This document shows, piece after piece, positions 57,958 through 64,000 of a stretch of DNA of 64,000 bases. The notes under the pieces are model-generated. The model did not search any database, was not told where the DNA came from, and worked only from the letters and a program-made list of their open reading frames with translations. The first letter of the stretch is position 1, and each line of letters starts with the position of its first letter. Location: positions 34,143,412 through 34,207,411 of the forward strand of contig JADWOT020000001.1 of the NCBI GenBank assembly GCA_036345935.2, read 5' to 3'. The DNA is from Taenia hydatigena. Taxonomy: Eukaryota > Platyhelminthes > Cestoda > Cyclophyllidea > Taeniidae. Position numbers and translations under genes: made by a program.

Positions 57958-58901
57958 CTGCTTGCATCCTGGGTAAATGCATAGTCTACATTTAAGAGCA
58001 GTTTGTAATGCACCTCTCCTCCTCACTTCAAGCCCTTCAGCCCTGGCGCAATCATCGCCGCAAATCACCACCCTTTCTCGAAAGTCCAATAAGTGGCAGA
58101 AGGAAAGAATAGAATAAGCGTGTTCCTAACCGGTGTCTCAGAGAAAAGCGTTGAAATGCGTATGTTTGCTCATTTATGCCACACTGCTCGATGACAAGCT
58201 GACTAGCAGTTTGATTAGTTAATCATGGGAGATCGTCTAAATTAATCCCTCTTTTAGAGATGATAGTCGCATGACCAAGGTGAGCTGTCTGGACCTTTCA
58301 CCCACCATCGCCATGGTTGTCGGTAATGGTTGGGCTTAACTCTACCAATTTCTCAAATAATGTCTTCGAAGCAACCAAAATGAGTCGCCGGTGTAAATGC
58401 CTCCACGCGCATTGGTTGAGACGCATTTAAAATACGATTGACGGAATCGTTTCTGATGTCGATCTGAGTAGGATGCTTCGCGTTGAATATGACATGGATA
58501 ATGAGTCACAATCACGCGATCTTCTTCCTCCTTCAACCCTTTAGACCTGCAATCTTCTCCTCTTTACGGCATGCACATGCTTAAACAAAACGTATACGTA
58601 GCAGGTGTGCCAGGAGGTAAGCGACGACATTGGTTGGTTGGATGTTTGCTACTAGTTATTTCATGGGACTACAAGTGATAGAGCTCTATGAAGACTTTGA
58701 ATTGTAAAGTTAGAGTGTCCCTCTTTTCGGTACTTCTCGCTTATTGACGCCTATGTGGCTAAATTCACATTCAGGCTTCTGGATTGGAGGACCAATGAGA
58801 TCTGTGAGGCGTGATAAGCTTTACAGCCAATTAAACTTGAGTCTACCTGACCAATAGAGACTCTGTTTTCTGCCTTGTCCTTGTTCTGATTAGTCATTGC
58901 A

Positions 58902-59120
58902 TTGCAGCCCCTGCTTCAGCTCATGCTGCAGTTGATCAAGAATTCCTTGCCTGCTGATGGTGAAAGTAAAATGCTCGCGTTCCAACACTCTTTGCCTCAC
59001 ATTTTATTCCCCACCTGCACATCCTTTTCCTCCACCTTCTCCTCCTCCACCAAATCATTGCCGTCATTTTCTGATGGTCCCTCTGCCCTGCACCTGATTC
59101 TTGTGGAGCCAAGGCGCTGA
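58902..59120 (+). pseudogene. Diverged relative of the small membrane gene exons 2-3
   Basis: The text GCTGATGGTGAAAGTAAAATGCTC resembles exon 2 of the arm A gene (GCTGGTGGCGAGAGTGGAATGCTC), and the following CACATTTTATTCCCC and GTGGAGCCAAGG fit its intron 2 and exon 3 positions. Exon 1 was not found upstream. Low confidence because the match is short. Confidence 0.3.
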
Positions 59121-59129
59121 TCCGGAATC

Positions 59130-60470
59130 AAACAGAGCTGTGAAGGACCCCAGCTGATCTTTTTGCTGTTTTCGTGGTTAAGAGCCGACTCCTCAAACAG
59201 CTCTTTCTCTCCACACTCCTTTTCTCCTCGTCCTCGAGGTTGATTTAAATGAAGTTCGATGCTACACCAAAGGCTTTGTTGTCCCCCATTTAAGCCAAAT
59301 CGGACAAAGGGTAATGTAACATCGTCAGTGAATAAGGAGGGACGTACGTCGGCTGTACCTGGTTAACGTGTAGCTACCGTCATACCCAATGTCGGGTAGC
59401 TGGTCCGCTAGTCGACAAGAAACGCCGATTCAACTGACTGCAAGTACAAGAGACAACAACAAAAGTGATGTTTATGCACAAAAATGGGCAACATTGACCA
59501 TATTAGGACTTCATTTTACGCTCATAAAGGGTGAAACGAGAGAGTTAAAACTGATGTAATGCCCTTGGAGTGATTTCGGATAATAAAACATAAGCTCGCC
59601 ACGTCAAATGAGTCACACTTGCTGCTAGAATCGTGGTGCAGGCTAGATCTCTAGATGCTCGTTGATCTACGAAGAAAGAGAGATATAGTGACAAGAGGAT
59701 AATGTGATTAACTGTTGCGTTCGAGGCATTCATGGAAGCGGATATCAGCATAAATAACAATGCCGCCCCTCAGAATTCCCTGCACTGCTAACCTCTACCG
59801 CAGTGGATTTCCCTGACCAACAACCAACTTAGCGGCTCTATAACTGACTAACAAACGAAACAGACCAAGTTACCAAGCGTATAAAAGACAAATTTTGTGG
59901 TTAGGAGACACTGCCATTCAACACGGAGCTACTAGCTCACGGAATCACAAACAAACTGCACCAACCAGTTAGCGATCCATATAAAACCAAATTTAGTGGG
60001 CTGAGACACATTTACACACAACTCATAGCTACTAACTAACTAATGAGTAGCATGTCGCAGTGCCAGTGTATTGTTTAATGGGCCAGCCGGCTGCTTACCT
60101 TATATGCTAGTTCAGTCCAACATCACCCAAACCACATCCTAACATCCATCAATCAGAGAGCGACGTCAGCTGTCCTTCGGAGAAGACTATTGGAATGTCT
60201 GTGCATGCAGAGTTAGCGTCCACTCCTCCTCAAATGCTTCCAGTCAGCAGATTAAGCACAGAATGGCAAGACGCATTGATGCTTTGCAGCAATAGCATTC
60301 TGCAATTGCAGTCACCACTTGCGTGCTCCCCACGTCACCACGTCTAAGCGTAAGCTATTCTAAAAAGAACCCCAGCTGTTCGACAGTTAGGAAAAAGGTT
60401 AATGCACCTATTCTTCACACGACAATGAAATCCTCATCGTACAGCCAATTGGTGCCTTAACTTGGCTTAT
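59130..60470. other. No recognised gene or repeat
   Basis: I see no exon, hairpin or repeat partner that I can support here. Confidence 0.35.
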
Positions 60471-60977
60471 GGTGAGTAAGAAATCAAAAACTTTCAAGAT
60501 GTTTGCGCCACGGTAGGAGCAGAAGCCCATCCTTGGAGTTAAATGATGCTAAGTAAGGAGAGGTGAACGCTGAACCTAGTGCAGTCCTTCACGGACTGGT
60601 TGGCACGCCGATACTGGCATTGCAGCCACAAATTGTGCACAGAGGAACAGATCGCTTTACCTGGAGGCTACTTATCCATCAATGTTGATCAGGACCACAA
60701 GCATGTGACCTCCGCATGATGATCGACCAGGCACCAGAGGAGCGATGCTTGCACAGCCTGCTTACTTGGAAATATGCCAAAGGTAAGGAAGGAGCTGGAG
60801 TGCCATCAACACAAATCAGAGGCGCTAAGGGCGTATACGCAAAAGAGCCCTTTGAGGGTGTTTGCAGTTAGCTTGGACTGCCAGTTGGGTAAAAATAAAT
60901 GGGACTGCCGACTGCTTCTCATCAATCATTGGGGTGGTAGCTCGCCTTTGGATGACTTGAGTGTTTAACAAGCAGCT

Positions 60978-61208
60978 TTGAGGAAATTAACCGACCTCGT
61001 TCCATTCCCTAAAGACCTAAATTTTTGCGGGCGGTCCATTGCTGTAACAGCACTCTCTCGCCATCTTCTGGACACCTCAACGGACGGCTACCATCATTGC
61101 GCATCGATCTTAGTAAAACAGGGAGAATCCCATCAGACCGATAAATCTGGGTCTCTCACAGCCACAAGGATCCCACAAGGATCCAGTAAAGTAATGAATG
61201 GGTGCTGA
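60978..61208 (+). pseudogene. Ankyrin-repeat-like coding fragment, arm B
   Basis: The plus frame LRKLTDLVPFPKDLNFCGRS, ALSRHLLDTS, then DGYHHCASILVKQGESHQTD is the partner of 39707-39960. Upstream, in frame after a stop, lies CRLLLINHWGGSSPLDDL. One ankyrin-like unit only. Confidence 0.4.
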
Positions 61209-63080
61209 ATACTACATAGAAGAGAAAAACAATGAGTTAAATCCAACTTGAAGCACTGAGGGACGAATTGCATCCAGACGGAGCGATGTGCTCCATCCTG
61301 TGCAATTGCCGGGTATAATAGCAGAATTATGCCGACGAGTTCAAAAGGGTGTGCAATGAGTTCAGCGCTTGTCTCTCCCTCCTTGGCTTTTGTCATCCTC
61401 GGGATGAAAGGAGGGAGAACAAGTAGAGGACAATTTTCGTCAGCGATATGGCAAATAAGGTATAGTGATAAAGTTTGAGCTCGTTTGACTGAAAACATTC
61501 CTCCCTCGAAGGTGAATGATGATACTAGTGCATAGGGGTGGGCATCCATCAAATGCTTTTGGCCAAAGAAAACGGTTCAGTCTACCACGTCTACTTCAGT
61601 TATGCCGATATATCGAAACAATCAGCGATCCATCAACATTAGCAAGTGCCGATGCGATGACAGCAGAACCAGCAACGACACTACTCCTTGTCTTTTGGAT
61701 GATGATCTAGAGTAGCATTTGATTTCCTACCGATACTCTACGTCCGAGAATCTCCCATCAACAACGCAGTCAATATCAACACTTGCATCTGGCTCGTAAC
61801 CGTGACCGATGCAGCCAGAGGTGCCAACGATGCCCGATTAAGCGTCTACAACTGTGCTTTCCTCCTCGTCCCTGTGGTCAGTGCTGCCCTGACCTCAAGG
61901 AAGGAGGTTATGTCCTCATTATGACACTGAGAACTGGGACCTGAAAAACACATGCCTTTGGGAGTGTGTTGATGCATTGTTTGAGTAAATTAAGGGGATC
62001 GCTCTTAACAACATTAGGGTTACCTGCTGGTCACCCCATGTGGACCCTTCAACGTGGCCGGAATGTGATCTTTACTTGCGTACGTGAGCTTCGCACTGCT
62101 CAATTGGAGCAAGCGATGAGCTTCACTCCCTCCCTACTTGGCCAATCATTACGCCACCTTGTGCATCTGATGACGAGGAAAGGTAATGCGGAAGATCACC
62201 ACTGGTGCTCAGTTGGATTAGAGGCGAGACCGTGCAGACGACATCGACAGAAGCTGCCGTCGGCCTCAGTAGACCAGGACGCAACTAGCTTCGCAACTTC
62301 ATCTCTTTCCCATCAACTCGCATTGATGGTGCTGTTTGCATGACAACTGCATGCAGTCAGTCTCAACTTGATAAGGTCGACTCATCTGCAGCAGCCGATG
62401 TTAGAAGGAGAGGCAATTCGAGATGTGAGGTGGAAAGAGCACTTCAGCCATGTGTATGCCCATTAAATTGCCATATTACCGAATGCCTGTCGCATAGTAG
62501 GTAAGCTGGGTTGCTAAAAACCCTGTTCACTCATTTCTCACTAAAAATTGACATTGTTAACCAATGCTTTAATGTGGTGGCGCCTCTCACACCCACCCAC
62601 TCAGTCTACTGATGCTCGTCTTATTACCATCCACCCCATCCAGCCCACATAGAAGGCAAAAAGAGGGTGTTGCTGTGAAAAAAACTCTGTTAGCACGATG
62701 CAATCATGCTATGGGGTGTGGAGTAGAGGGATAGGGAGAAGGGGAAAAGAGACGAGGTGAATGATCCCTAACAACTTAAACAACAGAAGATGCGCCATCT
62801 TCCTGCGCGTCCTCTTCTTACTTCGCGTTGGTGTTTTGGCCCTAGAATAACCAATGGAAGAAGAGAGGGTGAGGATGCGAAATGAAAGAAGGAATAAAAC
62901 CATGCCGATGCGGCTAATGCCTGTAAATTAGGTGGTCTAAAGTGAAAGCAACGCTAATGCTGCTGCTAGCTGCCCAAGCAATAAAAGCAAGTCAGCTGCT
63001 AGACGTATACTGTGCCTGCTTTTTTGTGATTGAGCACAAAAGCATGAAGTAAGTCTTGAGCTAGAGCCGCTGTGCAACTC

Positions 63081-63436
63081 NNNNNNNNNNNNNNNNNNNN
63101 NNNNNNNNNNNNNNNNNNNNNNNNNNNNNNNNNNNNNNNNNNNNNNNNNNNNNNNNNNNNNNNNNNNNNNNNNNNNNNNNNNNNNNNNNNNNNNNNNNNN
63201 NNNNNNNNNNNNNNNNNNNNNNNNNNNNNNNNNNNNNNNNNNNNNNNNNNNNNNNNNNNNNNNNNNNNNNNNNNNNNNNNNNNNNNNNNNNNNNNNNNNN
63301 NNNNNNNNNNNNNNNNNNNNNNNNNNNNNNNNNNNNNNNNNNNNNNNNNNNNNNNNNNNNNNNNNNNNNNNNNNNNNNNNNNNNNNNNNNNNNNNNNNNN
63401 NNNNNNNNNNNNNNNNNNNNNNNNNNNNNNNNNNNN
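63081..63436. other. Assembly gap (356 N)
   Basis: All bases are N. The right edge abuts a GAG tract (63437-63481), the reverse complement of the CTC tract at 35338-35376. Arm A has only about 36 bases between the equivalent flanks and the tract, so the true gap may be a longer repeat tract or smaller than drawn. Frames predicted across it are meaningless. Confidence 0.95.
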
Positions 63437-63481
63437 GAGGAGGAGGAGGAGGAGGAGGAGGAGGAGGAGGAGGAGGAGGAG
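63437..63481 (+). repeat. GAG trinucleotide microsatellite at gap edge
   Basis: Continuous GAG units up to GAAAGAGAAG. Partner of the CTC tract in arm A. Confidence 0.9.
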
Positions 63482-64000
63482 AAAGAGAAGGGAGTGAGAC
63501 TCACTTGGATCGGTGTCTAGACACACGGCCTCAGTGGCCGGTACAACCTCCTCGTCACGAAGAGAAGAGATTGCAAAACTGGTTGTCTCCTGATCCACTG
63601 AGGCCGGTGGCAGCCTTCGGTGGTGGCGCCCATAGGGTCTCACCTCAACTCCAACTGAGCGCTGGTGGCGCTCCCCAGCCTCACTTTCCCTCCTTGTCAC
63701 ATCTACAAGGCAGCAGATTTATTGGCGAAATGGACACACTTACAGTCGACAAGGGTTCCAGCGATACTAACAATTGCCCACAGGTACGACCATGTGAGTA
63801 GGTTCAGTGCACCACTGCTCAAATTGAGCAGTGCAAAGCTCACATACGTGAGCAGAAATACGGCGCGGAGCACTCCTTCTTCCGACAACATCGCGAGTAA
63901 TTCACGGAAATATGAAACTGGCGACGATGCGCCTGACATATCGATCGATGGATCGAAGACGACAATTTGAAATGCACGTGACAGCGTGCAATAAGTGTAT

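Larger units (their letters stand above)
62709..63939 (-). pseudogene. Small membrane gene, arm B copy with 79-bp deletion
   Basis: Exon 1 (63939-63744, 196 bp) is open and differs from arm A by five substitutions and one inserted glycine. Its donor is intact. Exon 2 starts at 62920, but a deletion equivalent to 35610-35688 has removed its 3' half and its donor. The frame instead runs on through the old intron 2 and exon 3 in another phase to a stop at 62709, giving a basic stretch TPTRSKKRTRRKM and a hydrophobic tail ending LLHTP. If transcribed it would make a protein of about 135 residues with a new carboxyl end. Intron 1 contains the N gap. Confidence 0.5.
60480..64000. repeat. Large inverted duplication, arm B (continues past the window)
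   Basis: Reverse-complement partner of 34820-40880. It is shorter here because the right end is cut by the window. It lacks the LTR and the 0.94-kb segment of arm A, and contains the N gap. Confidence 0.8.

Noticed and set aside
62999..63700. 233-codon frame across the N gap
   Set aside because: It is only open because N is read as any residue. The real part is intron sequence and a GAG tract.
1..64000. CRISPR array, bacterial operon or phage module
   Set aside because: No regularly spaced repeats, no ribosome-binding sites with adjoining long genes, and clear spliceosomal introns.

Overview
The window is nuclear DNA from a multicellular eukaryote with short exons and GT-AG introns. There are no operons, no bacterial-type genes, and almost no long open reading frames. 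Recognisable exons belong to animal families: USP5/USP13 ubiquitin protease, ASPM (abnormal spindle), and a LITAF-domain protein. Small dispersed solo LTRs begin TGTAGCGTCCCGAGGC. Together with the mid-40s GC and many decayed low-copy repeats, this fits a parasitic flatworm, probably a taeniid tapeworm. The animal assignment is solid. The tapeworm assignment is inference.

Layout. 1-5.2 kb: the decayed end of a duplicon, then a USP5/13-like gene on the minus strand. Its exon phases are still intact, but stop codons sit around the catalytic-cysteine box. 5.2-6.6 kb: possible further minus-strand exons. 6.6-12.4 kb: duplicon D copy 1, with an ASPM exon broken by an 80-bp deletion and two young solo LTRs. 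12.4-15.8 kb: G+T-rich DNA with no recognised exon. 15.9-18.1 kb: a LITAF-domain gene on the plus strand, with three exons I can join in phase and an open 5' end. 18.3-19.7 kb: a dead LITAF copy. 20-23.7 kb: nothing recognised apart from one dispersed repeat. 23.7-27.1 kb: a roughly 2-kb tandem duplication carrying a decayed coding block. 28.8-34.6 kb: duplicon D copy 2, with the undamaged ASPM calponin-homology exon. 34.8-40.9 kb: arm A of a large inverted duplication, carrying a 97-codon, three-exon membrane protein gene. 43.5-51.5 kb: an inner inverted duplication. 51.7-54.7 kb: a second, more damaged copy of the 1-4 kb duplicon with USP5 remnants. 56.8-57.5 kb: an inverted copy of 46.6-47.3 kb. 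60.5-64 kb: arm B of the large inverted duplication, including an assembly gap of 356 N placed beside a GAG/CTC tract.

The window is mainly a record of segmental duplication followed by decay. Each duplicated pair gives an internal comparison that shows which exons are broken, which LTRs are young, and which insertions are recent. Only the LITAF gene, the ASPM exon in copy 2, and the small membrane gene in arm A look undamaged. Most stop-to-stop frames of 60-150 codons here are chance or remnants.
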